In this document: positions 47,685 through 57,876 of the stretch, piece by piece
Layout of the letters: every line of letters begins with the position of its first letter
Position numbering within the stretch: the stretch's first letter is position 1
Assembly: GCA_963565915.1 (NCBI GenBank)
Contig: OY751494.1
Location: 4,030,001 to 4,094,000, forward strand
Length of the DNA: 64,000 bases
DNA from: Entoloma clypeatum
Taxonomy: Eukaryota; Basidiomycota; Agaricomycetes; Agaricales; Entolomataceae
Direction: 5' to 3'
The notes under the pieces: model-generated
What the model saw: only the letters and a program-made list of their open reading frames with translations
Databases searched by the model: none
Told to the model about the DNA's origin: nothing
Translations under genes and position numbers: made by a program

Positions 47685-49439
47685 ATGAAGGAGTCCCATT
47701 TTACAGCCTTGGACAATCCAGCTTGTTATTGTTCGGCTGATCACGGACAGGACGAGTCGGCACCGCTCATCGACGGAATCATTCACCAGCAGCAGCCGGT
47801 AATCAACTTGAGGAGGCTCTTCGTTGGCTCGGTCGCTTTTTTGATCCTCTTCGTCTATTATACTGCGGGAGGCGGATCGTCTGGTCAAGCCATCAAGCTC
47901 GTACCCGCTTTTGAGCTGCAGAAGTGCTGGGCTCAGTATTCCCCGTACTTCCCGGTTGGAGATTATGTGGGTCCCCCAAAGGGTTGTCAAGTCATCCAGG
48001 TGTGCGTGAAAGCAATATTTCCTTGGCCTTCTCTAACGAAACTCTAGGCAAACATTGTGCGTTGCCTACTTTCGCGATCTATTGGGACCTCAATAGAGGG
48101 CGCTATAGCTCCAAAGGCATGGTGCACGGTATCCTACTTCCGGAGCGTCAATAGCAATTGTTGCAGCCCTCAAAAAGCTGCAGTCGGTCACGAACTACAC
48201 CGATCCTGGTCTCGAATTTTTAAAAACATACAAGTATAATCTTGGGACAGATGATCTTGTGTCTTTTGGTGCTCAAGAGTGAGAGACCGTCGTAACGTGT
48301 CCACGGAATCTGGATCTGATACGCCTTCCAGGGCTCTGGACGCAGGAAAGAATCACTTCATTCGATATAGTCATCTCGTCAGTCAACAACAATTGCCGTT
48401 CGTCCGAGCATCAGGCTCCGACAGAGTTGTCTTCTCCGCGACCAATTGGACAGAAGGTGGGCTCTTTTGCACCGCCATCTTTTATCTGAACCGAGGTTTG
48501 AACAGGCTTTGCTATCGCAAGCCGCCATATGTACCGGCCAAAGTTGGCCTTGATTTTACTCGAACATGTAAGGATATCAATGAGGAAGTTTGCCCTCAGC
48601 TGACCGACACCCTCCTGTAGCTTAACGATACCCTTGACGATCACATGTGCCCAAGTGCCGGCGACTCGGACGAGCAGACGACAGAATGGCTTTCGCTCTA
48701 TGGACCTCCCATTGCTGCTCGCTTAAATGAGCAAGCTATTGGTGCAAATCTAACAGCGTCAGATGTCTACAGTCTCATGTCCCTCTGCCCATTCGAAAGT
48801 ATATCGACCATGACCCTGAGCCACAGCTCCTTCTGCGACTTGTTCACTGATTCAGAGTTCGAACAATATGAATACTCTGGTGACCTCGACAAATACTACA
48901 AAACCGGGTTGGTGCCAACAACCCCACCGCTTGCTTTTCGCCGAGACTAATGATGCTATAGATATGGCCAGCGTCTTGGGCCTGTTCAAGGAGTCGGTTA
49001 TGTCAATGAGCTTCTTGCTCGCTTGACTGGAAAGCCCGTACGGGACAATACCCAAACGAACCGCACTCTGGACGCTTCCCCCTCCACTTTTCCTCTTAAT
49101 CGCACGCTCTACGCTGATTTCTCACATGACAACCAGCTGATAGCCATCTATGCTGCGCTGGGCCTCTTCCGTGAGCGAGTGCCCCCCGATCCCTCGCGGC
49201 CCGATCCCAAGCGTAACTGGCTGGCATCGCATCTTGTCCCGTTTTCTGCTCGAATGGTCACTGAGAAGTTGCGCTGTGGAGCAAGGGAACATGTGCGAGT
49301 CTTCGTGAACGACGCGTTGCAACCACTCGAGTTCTGCGGTGCCCAGGACGACGGTTTATGCGCGCTCGAGGACTTTGTGGAGAGTCAAGCGTATGCACGG
49401 AACGATGGATTTGGTGACTTTGAGCATTGCTTTGAATGA
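47685..49439 (+). CDS. Histidine acid phosphatase, phytase-like, copy A
   Basis: Seven exons (47685-47999, 48048-48056, 48109-48278, 48332-48456, 48506-48567, 48621-48907, 48962-49439) give 481 residues. A hydrophobic segment near residues 44-62 (LFVGSVAFLILFVYYTAGG) fits a signal anchor. The catalytic RHGARYPTSGA (His 112) and the proton donor SHDNQ (His 378-Asp 379) are intact, as is PFVRASGSDRVVFSATNW, typical of fungal phytases (PhyA type). These remove phosphate from phytate and related esters outside the cell. Exon 2 is only 9 nt and codes Ala-Asn-Ile right before the catalytic motif. Copy B lies 572 bp downstream. Confidence 0.92.
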
Positions 49440-50011
49440 CGGATAATAGATGAATGATTTCTACATTCGAGCGTTTGGGTTGAGGGGTATAACCATGAAT
49501 TTACACTACCCATCCTCGCGTTCAAGTCGAGTCACGTGGCAGACTCGGACGCGTTCCTTTGTGCCACCACTGGCCAACACATGTCTTGCACCCTCTGTCT
49601 GCTCGGGAACTCATACCTATTGAGGGAAACTTCATGTCTCTTACTCACGCCAAGCTTTCATCCTCGGGCTTCTGTAACTCGGCACACCTCGTGAATAGGT
49701 TCGCGAATATTCGTCTCTACCGATCAGGTGTCATCAACGCGCGGAAAAAATAGCGATCACCGGAAGGGCTTCCAATCCAATTCCTCTTACCTTAAGCTTC
49801 CTTCTCGTTCACTACTGAGGTCCATCTGGCTGTTTCACATGATACCTATACGCAAAGCCTTCTATTTCTTACCATCGGGTATAAGAGGCCTACGTTCAAG
49901 TGATGGTCTTCACCCTGTCAGCCTTGCCTTGTACTTCACGCGCCGCGCTTCCGACGCATCAAGGATTAACTGGAGTGAGCGTGTGCTCCACCCTTCTCTC
50001 AGGTGCCTACC
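49440..50011. other. Spacer between tandem phosphatase genes
   Basis: No gene. The ~45 bp before the copy B start (GGAGTGAGCGTGTGCTCC...) resemble the ~45 bp before copy A, so the tandem duplication included the promoter-proximal DNA. Confidence 0.6.
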
Positions 50012-51732
50012 ATGAAGGAGGCCCATTATGTCGACCCCGCAACCTCGGACAATTACCTTGTTGAAAAGCGCTACGTGCAGATCCTACCTATAGATAGGAC
50101 CACTCCCCGAAAGCGAACAGTAATCAACCTGAAGACGCTCTTCATTGCCACGCTTGCCCTGCTCGTCTACCATGGAGACGGATGGTTTGGCCAAGCCGCC
50201 TGGTTTGCATCTGCCTTTGAATTGCAGAAGTCTTGGGCGGCATATTCTCCGTACTTCCCGGTTGAACATTATGTGAAGCCCCCAAAGGGTTGCAAGATAG
50301 TCCAGGTTCGCCTGAAAACACCATTCTCGTAGCTTTCTCTCACGAAACTTTAGGCAAACATTGTGGGTTGTTCCTGTCATGACTTGCTTGGAATATCAAC
50401 AGGTTTATATAGCTCCAAAGGCATGGTGCGCGGTATCCTACCTCCGGAGCCTCAAGAAAAATCATTGCGGCTCTCAAAAAGATGCAGTCGGCAAAGAACT
50501 ACACGGATTTCCGCCTCAAATTTTTGAAAACGTACAAGTATAATCTTGGCGCGGATGATCTTGTGTCTTTTGGTGCTCAAGAGTGAGAGACTGTCGTAAC
50601 GTGTTTACGGATCTGGATCTGATACGCCTTCCAGGGCTCTGGACGCAGGAAAGAATCACTTCATTCGATATAGCAGTCTCGTCAGTCAGAAACAATTGCC
50701 GTTCGTCCGAGCATCAGGCTCCAACAGAGTCATTTCGTCGGCGACCAATTGGACACAAGGTAGGCTCTTCACTTTATCGTTGTCGTCTGTATGAACCATG
50801 GCTGGGACAGGGTTTGCTATTGCGAGCCGCTATAGGTACAAGCCGAAGCTTGCCTTGATTTTACCTGAACACGTGAGATCCAGAGTCATACCGCCTTCTT
50901 CAACTGACCGACTCCATTCTGTAGCTCAACGATACCCTCGATAACAGGTGCCCAAACGCTGGTGACTCTGGCGATCAGACGACAGAATGGCTTTCGCTCT
51001 ATGGACCTCCTATTGCTGCCCGCTTAAATAAGCAAGCTATTGGTGCCAATCTAACAGCGTCAGAAGTCCAGAGTCTTATGTCCCTCTGCCCATTTGAGAG
51101 CATATCGACGACGACTCTCAGCCACAGCCCCTTCTGCGACTTGTTCACTGATTCAGAGTTCGAACAATATGAATACTCTGGTGACCTCGACAAATACTAC
51201 AGAACCGGGTTGGTGCCAACAGCTTGCTTTTCGCCGAGACTAATGATGCTATAGATATGGCCAGCATCTTGGGCCTGTTCAAGGAGTCGGTTATGTCAAT
51301 GAGCTTCTTGCTCGCTTGACTGGAAAGCCCGTACGGGACAATACTCAAACGAACCGCAGCCTTGACGCTTCGTCGTCCACTTTTCCTCTCAATCGCGCGG
51401 TCTATGCCGATTTCACGCATGACAACCAGCTGATAGCTATATATGCTGCTATGGGTCTCTTCAAACAGCGACTACCTCCCGATCCCTCGAGACCTGACCC
51501 TAAGCGCAACTGGCTGGCATCGCATCTTGTCCCGTTTTCTGCCCGAATGGTTACTGAGAAGTTGCGGTGTCGAGCAAGAGAACATGTGCGAGTGTTCGTG
51601 AACGACGGACTGCAACCGCTCAAGTTCTGCGGCGCGAAGGGAGACGGTCTATGTACGCTCAAGGACTTTGTGGAGAGTCAAGCGTATGCACGGAACGATG
51701 GATTTGGGGACTTTAAGCATTGTTATAACTAA
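50012..51732 (+). CDS. Histidine acid phosphatase, phytase-like, copy B
   Basis: Tandem paralogue of copy A with the same exon plan, including the 9-nt exon (50354-50362) and the same intron phases. RHGARYPTSGA and THDNQ are conserved, as are PFVRASGSNRVISSATNW and the C-terminal domain to 51732. All splice joins keep the frame, so it looks functional. It differs near the N-terminus: the hydrophobic segment (LFIATLALLVYHGDGW) is several residues shorter and interrupted by His-Gly-Asp, so anchoring or secretion may differ from copy A. The intron before YGQHLGPVQG is also shorter than in copy A. Confidence 0.9.
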
Positions 51733-52288
51733 ACCTACCCTGATTCTGTTCTCGTACAATGATGTTGGCGGAAAGGTGATCAACTTTTGAAATTCGTGCC
51801 GTCTGCCACGCAACATTTCAGGTAGTTCAGACGTTGTTGTCATTCGGCAAATACAAAGACTAACTAGCAAGGACGAACCCCGTTTTGAAGACAATCGCGT
51901 GCCATCACGGTATCCATCGTCCTGAATCCGAGTCGGAAGAGAGATGGTACTGATACATATACTTGAGATGACGCAATGGGGCGAAGCATCCCAGGTTGAA
52001 GAGCACCAGCGGTTAAGCCATCAGAAACGTTGGCATTCTCGGAGTCAGACGAATTGTTCATGGCGGGGAATGATGATAGCTTGGTTCATGAAAGCACGGG
52101 CGGAACTGACAAAAAGACATGGGTAAGGAGGTGGAAAGATCCTGATCGATCTTTTTTTATTTTATTTTTTCAAGTATGCCGACATCCGACGTTTCTACCA
52201 TCCGGCGATCTCGGAAGGAAAGTGGATTGTGCGTCATGATCGGACGTGCAGATGAAGTCGCTACACGTCGTGGCATCCAATATTAGGT
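51733..52288. other. Intergenic, convergent gene ends
   Basis: Copy B ends on the left and a - strand gene ends on the right. Only short frames; a T-rich run near 52150-52170. Nothing else recognised. Confidence 0.5.
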
Positions 52289-53088
52289 TTAATCTCCCCA
52301 GCTGAGGACCATGACGCCGGTATCCTGTAGGTTGAGAATATCCTGCGAAGACTATGGAAAGCATGTGAATCAAGGTGACAAGAAGTAAATGGACAACGTA
52401 CGACATGATTGGAAGGCTCCTCGGGGGGATTTGATGGACGAGGAGTATGATCTCTGATGGGGTCGTCGTTGTCGTCGAGTTTTTCCCGGCGGTTGTTTCG
52501 GCCGCGTCTGTCGGTGAAACCGACAAGCCTGACATTGAGGACTGTGCGAGGTTCTCTGTCTGGAGAGGGGGAGCGGGAAGCGCCGGTGATGGCGCCGTAG
52601 TTTGTGGGGGAAGAGGAAATGAATTGGGGGTAAGGGGTTGGTGGGTAGGGGTCTTGTTCGTAGTTTATATATCGATGAGTGGGAGTGAATTCTTCGTCGA
52701 TGGAGTCATCAAAGTAGCCTGAAGAAGCGGATGAGGGGGGAATAAGGTGGGGGAGATGGGGAAGAGGTTGGTTGTGGAGGTTGAAGGGGATACGGGAGCC
52801 GACGTTGACCATTTTCCTGCAGGGAGTGAGTGGTGTGAGAGAGGGATGGGATGGACGCCAACTTTTCTTTTGCTCGGACGATTGTGCCGAGTCTTTCTTG
52901 TAGTCGGCGATGGTTGAGAGAGGGCGGGGTGGGGGAGGACCTGGATTGAGAATTATGAGAAAGAAAAGGGGGAGAGTGTGTAGATGATACACTGAGTGTG
53001 GTATGAGGCGAGATGATTCATCCTGGACGTGTTCTGGTTCGAGCTGGGCGCAGGAGCAGAGAAAGTTCTTGATGAAAGTCAGAGCCAT
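52289..53088 (-). CDS. Hypothetical protein with Cys-rich N-terminus
   Basis: From the ATG at 53088 the first exon reads FIKNFLCSCAQLEPEHVQDE, whose Cys pair could be palmitoylated. After an intron comes a Pro/Ser-rich middle (YFDDSIDEEFTP, TNYGAITGASRSPSPD), a conserved-looking VLNVRLVGFTDRRGR and PSNPPEEPSNHV. A last exon adds DILNLQDTGVMVLSWGD, ending at the TAA 52289-52291. The conserved end contrasts with the variable middle. I do not recognise the family; it may be a small membrane-tethered adaptor. It is divergent from the phosphatase at 53190, with a ~100-bp shared promoter. Confidence 0.65.
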
Positions 53089-53189
53089 GAGGTCATCGTC
53101 GTCGTCCCGACCACGTCGCGACCGGACCAAAACAACCTTCACCGCACAGGGTCATATGGCCCCCCGCCCTCTTTTTTATCTTCCACCAG

Positions 53190-54479
53190 ATGACCATCGG
53201 CGTCCCAAACCTCGATGAGGTCCTCAACGGCCAGATTTACATCGGAAAGTCAGTCATCTTATTACCTATCCACCTCCTTTATACTCACCCAACCCAGTTT
53301 ACCCGCCGCCCACTCCCTCGACCTCCGCAAGATCCATTCCATCACACACGTCCTCTCTGTATGCCCAGACTATCCATCCACCGGCCCCAACCACCTCTCC
53401 ATCTCTGTCGAAGACACCGAATACGCCAACCTCCTCGTCCACCTCCCCGCCGCCTGTTCTTTCATCCACGATGCCCTGACCCATCGTGGCAGGGTCCTTG
53501 TCCACTGTGTCATGGGCATATCCAGAAGCACCACCGTCGTAGCTGCATATCGTGAGTCGCTCTACGCCATCGCGAGATCACTCCATCAACTCGTTCCCAA
53601 GTCATGAAGACGCGTCAAATCACCAGACAAGCTGCCATACGCTTCATCAAACAAAGTGAACACTTCCCATTCATCCATTTCCAAACTTTTCCCATCTCTT
53701 CATCACAGAACGTCCCAAAACACACCCCAACTATGGCTTTATCAAACAACTCGACGCCTTTGCCGACTGTCATTACTCACCATCTCCCGCCCATCCCGCC
53801 TACCTCAAATGGAAGCGCCACCACGTCCGCAACGTCACCCGTTTCCTCAACCAGATGATCGACACAACACCCATCATTCCTCAACAGCTTCTCCTCAGCA
53901 GGTCAGCTCAAAATCTATCCGCTATTCTCACTACTCATAAACCAAATATTTTCTGTCCAGCGAATTCCCAACCGACCCTTGCCAAGCTGAATCCCTCCTC
54001 CTCGATTCAGGAACCACACATCTCCTCACTTTATCCCCCGCTCGAGTCCCCCCCACCTGTTTTGGTGTCCTCGATCGTCATCACCACATCGAACTTCCCG
54101 TCCGCCGAAAGGACGAATTGTTGCTCGCCCTCCCCGAAGCATGCAAATTCGTCATTGGCGCCATCGACGACGGAGGTCAGGTCCTTGTCCATTGCCCTCT
54201 AGAGAGTGTCGCTTGTGTCGTCGTTTGTGCTTCTTGTGATTTTTTCTCTCTTCTCTTCCTGTATCACCTTCAGAATTTCACCACTTTTCAGTGATGACCA
54301 TGCGCCACATTTCTCCAAAAGAGGCGTATACCCACATAGAAGCTGGCAAGTAGGTTTCCATTCAACTTGAGACCAGCCGTTCATGAACTTCAACAGCGCT
54401 TCCTTTGTTCAATCCAACGACAAACTTTTATCGCCAACTGGATTTATTTGACGCTTGCCGACACAAACCTGCCTCTTGA
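53190..54479 (+). CDS. Tandem dual-specificity phosphatase, second domain inactive
   Basis: Starts at ATG 53190 with PNLDEVLNGQIYIGN, a typical DSP opening (first intron from 53249). Domain 1 has SVEDTEYANLL and the signature VHCVMGISRS, giving HCX5R with Cys 90 and Arg 96, so it should be active on phospho-Tyr/Ser/Thr. After a helical tail (YGFIKQLDAF) a second, similar domain follows: FPTDPCQAESLLLD, then LVHCPLESVACVVV, where the signature Arg is Ala, and again a DSP-like tail (FYRQLDLFDAC). The second domain keeps Cys but lacks the phosphate-binding Arg, so it is probably a pseudophosphatase used for binding. Stop at 54477-54479. Confidence 0.88.
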
Positions 54480-54669
54480 CCGCCGCGTCCATCAGAACCT
54501 TGAGATCACTGATTATTTATACTAACCAGAACAATATATATTCTTGTAACTATCGGATAGAGCTTCGTACTAATACACTCAATCTCAGCTCTAGAGCGCA
54601 CCGGTTGATATTAGTAAGGGTATGCAATGCGAGGCTAAGAATACAGCGGGGGGATGTTGCAGAGTGAAT

Positions 54670-55349
54670 TCAACCAAGGTTGGCAATGACATCCGCTTGC
54701 CAAACATCATCGGATATGTTGTGAATAGCCACCAAAACCAGGTGTTCAAAGCGGATTCCAGTATTTCCCAACCGCCATTCTACAGACCTGGGTGATTCGT
54801 TTCGACATTTCTGAAAATCAGAGAGATGAGATCAAAGCCGATTTGAGACGGAAATGAACACGCCTCGACGAACCGCATGAAACTAAAAGAGACAGCTGCT
54901 CCAAGTCTAGAGCGTGTGGGTGCAGAGGCGAGATCTATAGGGTGCATCCATTCCAGATGCTCATATCCGGGCCACTGCACGAGAACGATCAAATCCAAAC
55001 GATTCTTGAAATCGCGCAATATTATACTTACCTTGATACGAAGCATCATCTGTCCAGCTGCAGAACGTATGTTCACCCGCTCATCCGCCCTGTCCACCAT
55101 CTGAGCGAGCGCCTGCGTACTGCGCGCGACAAGGTCCTGCATGGGGACACCGTGACCTTTCCCAGTGAAACCGAGATAGTCAAAGGAGACGGGGCTTTGG
55201 AGTGACGTTCCCGCGACGGACTTCCAGGCGGGCTGGGGGACGCGTCGGCGGGATGTGGGCGTAGCTTGCGGGACTGCACCGCCGAGGCTGGAGAACTGGG
55301 AGCGGGAAGACGAGGGGACGGGCGGGTGCAGGGGGTTGACGTAGGCCAT
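54670..55349 (-). CDS. Hypothetical basidiomycete protein
   Basis: Begins at 55349. The N-terminus is low complexity, followed by TSLQSPVSFDYLGFTGKGHG and ARSTQALAQMVDRADERVN. After an intron it reads WPGYEHLEWMHPIDLA and RSRLGAAVSFSFMRFVE. A last exon gives GIRFEHLVLVAIHNISDDVW and stops at 54670-54672. Joining the last exon in frame needs a GC donor (GAG|GCGTGT), or another unrecognised splice; otherwise the protein ends earlier at 54780. Function unknown; it may be a small DNA- or chromatin-associated protein, which is a guess. Confidence 0.6.
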
Positions 55350-56114
55350 ATAAAGGACTAAAGGTTTTTTCGAGGCGACATTCTGACTGCTTTTTATACA
55401 TCGCCTGCTCCAGGGAGGGATGAAAGACTGTCAGAACCCCCATGGATCGATAAAGGCCGTTCAAGTCTTTGTGCTACCAGCATTGCGATTGAAAGAGTAT
55501 GGGGTCGGTGGGTGAAGAGAGCGAGCACGAGACAGAGAACCTGAGCATCAAGGTGATAATAACGAGTGGTGCCGCTTCTGTCCCTCACAAAGATGGCCTC
55601 GTGGTTTGATTTCGCGGAATTGGAGAGTGTGTGTTCACATGATTTCGCGAGTAAAGGGAATACAGCAATAGCCTGAGGATATCTAGTCGAATAGTTCTAG
55701 CGCGAAGATGTCTTGTTAACTGCATGGAGTGAGGTTCAGGTGCCGTGGGTGTATGGGTGACTTTATAGAGGGAGACTCGCTGATGCGAAATTTCTGCCTT
55801 GTGCATGTTTTCGATGCAACGAAAGCTGAAAGGAGACATCGAAGCCCCAGCCTTGGCGTACATTGTCGTATCGTTCGGACAGAGCGGCGTGCGTTGATAA
55901 CATTTGAGCGCTTTGCGATGTACTTCTCGCGCCAAATTAGACAGGACCTTGGATGAACATTATAGTACCCATTGGTCAAAAAAGTCAAATCGAGAGATAG
56001 TTCCCCATGATCGCGGCTGCCGTTGTGCTCACTCGCATGAGTGCCAGCCATACGCGATGCGTTTGTTTTGACATATTTTTTCGACATCCTCACGTTGACA
56101 TCCATCTCACACCG
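55350..56114. other. Intergenic between divergent genes
   Basis: About 765 bp with short frames on both strands (the longest, 55716-56105 -, lacks codon or motif support). Presumed promoters of the genes at 55349 (-) and 56115 (+). Confidence 0.5.
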
Positions 56115-57117
56115 ATGTCTCCTGGTCCCTCACGTCATCACCGCCTCAGGTTTCTCAAACATACGGATGTAGCCGGTCCGACTCCCCAGGAGAGGTGTGT
56201 TATTTCAGATCCTTCCTTCTCTGGTCTTGACCACTTTGAAGGGCAGTGCCACCTGGGAAACGCCGGCCTATGCTCACTCGCCAGGAACGTGCCCAGATCC
56301 GGATACTCACATTACATCATGTACCCAAGGCAATAATCGCAAACCGCTTAAGCTGCTCGTCCGGTACTGTCGGTAATGTAATCAAAAAGATTGGCAGTGG
56401 ACGGAACGACAAAGACGACGACTATCTACATGTTGATGAGAACTTCAAAGCACAGTATCCGCCGCAGAAAGTGTGTATGTCCACCCTAAAACTATCCTTT
56501 TGCTCACCTACTTTCAACTAGGATGTCGAAGTGAAGCTGGAGGATGAGAAATTTGAGTCTGATGACTCTTTACCCTCGGTAATCGTTCAGAAGGTTCGTC
56601 AAGCCCACATTTTATTTCCTGCTATGATTTCGTAAACCTTCTTTCCCAGAAGCATAATTTGACAATTCACCCACCATCCACCAGCCCTCCGAATACAACT
56701 GGACCTCACCATCGTACATCACTCATCAAGAGCACACGCACCACACAGCCTGTGGTGAGTGGCATACATATGACCGTAAAATCGAATGATAATGAGCCAG
56801 GTCCTTCTCAGAAGCAGCGCAGTTTGCAATCGCGGCGCCAAAAAGAATACATTGACCTAACTGGTGATGTCGAAGATACGGACATGCAGGTCGCCGACTT
56901 TCTCTCCAATCTCGAGCATGATTTATCTTGCGTCCTACCTGCCCTCAAAATACAGGATCTCGGGAGCCCGCAGCAGTTGTTCGCGCTCGCCGGTTGGAGT
57001 GAAGACGATCTCCATATGCTGTTCAAAGAAGCACTTCCGAACATCACCATCACTCAACGATTCATCCTTGTCAAAGGACTGAAGAAGAGTTCTGATTTTA
57101 GCATGCTGCAATCCTAG
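56115..57117 (+). CDS. Hypothetical protein with HTH-like segment
   Basis: Several exons from an ATG at 56115. The clearest part (from about 56260) is RPMLTRQERAQIRILTLHHV followed by IIANRLSCSSGTVGNVIKK, a homeodomain-like helix-turn-helix resembling those of transposases and resolvases. It is followed by acidic DEKFESDDSLPSVIV, a Ser/Pro-rich linker, YIDLTGDVEDTDMQ and a C-terminal helical domain (LFALAGWSEDDLHMLFKEAL) ending at 57117. It could be a DNA-binding regulator or a domesticated transposase fragment. The first splice junctions are not certain. Confidence 0.6.
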
Positions 57118-57876
57118 GAGGGTCCGAGGTTTTGTTGTAAAATATTCTTCTATCCACAGGGACATGTACATATGTATCTAACATGCATTCCGAATTAAAC
57201 CACCACATGAGTTCGCTAAACCTATCCAGCGTGCTTCTTATGATCCATGGCAAATTTTGATAAGGGAATGTCGAACCCGGTGATTCAGCCAATGAAGGGA
57301 AAAGGTCAAAGCGGCGCCGCGGCTGGTTATGCGCAAAGATCGTCAATGATACGAATCTCAAACATGATACGGAAAGGTTTTAGAGACGATGAGGCGAGTT
57401 CAACATAAATTTTGCTGAACAACGGTTCTGTCACCTCAAGCTTCCTGCACAGGTACAAAGTGATGAATACAGTGACGAAGAATACACAACTTGGCAGCGC
57501 CCCGCAAAAACTGTGTTCTCCCATCGTGCAGCATCCCAGCCGAAGATCAAGAAGCCTCATCATGCCTCGGGAAGCAGAGACATTGAACTCTACTCAGCTG
57601 ATGGTGATTTGGGGCTCACTATGTGAGAGAGAAACCATCTGACTGTGTGTAATTACAGGCCAGCGCTGGGAATCTAGTGCGGCAAAGATATTCATTCCAG
57701 CACGGCAGCAACCGAGCCCATAGTGTTGTCTCGCACTTGGGTGCAGGGTAGAAAGCCTTGTCCCAATCACTGATCTCCTTGAGAAAGGCTAACTTTTTAC
57801 GCGATGCCGCTGTTAGACCAATATGTGTGTGAGAGATACTTCAACCGTCTGACACCTTTGTCTCTTTCTTCCCCCC
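57118..57876. other. Intergenic, no gene seen
   Basis: Short frames only. The right end is a pyrimidine-rich stretch (TTTGTCTCTTTCTTCCCCCC) directly before the ATG at 57877, typical of fungal promoters and transcription starts. Confidence 0.5.

Noticed and set aside
55585..56105. Two - strand ORFs of 116 and 129 residues
   Set aside because: They overlap each other in different frames, and neither has a domain, splice support or plausible composition.
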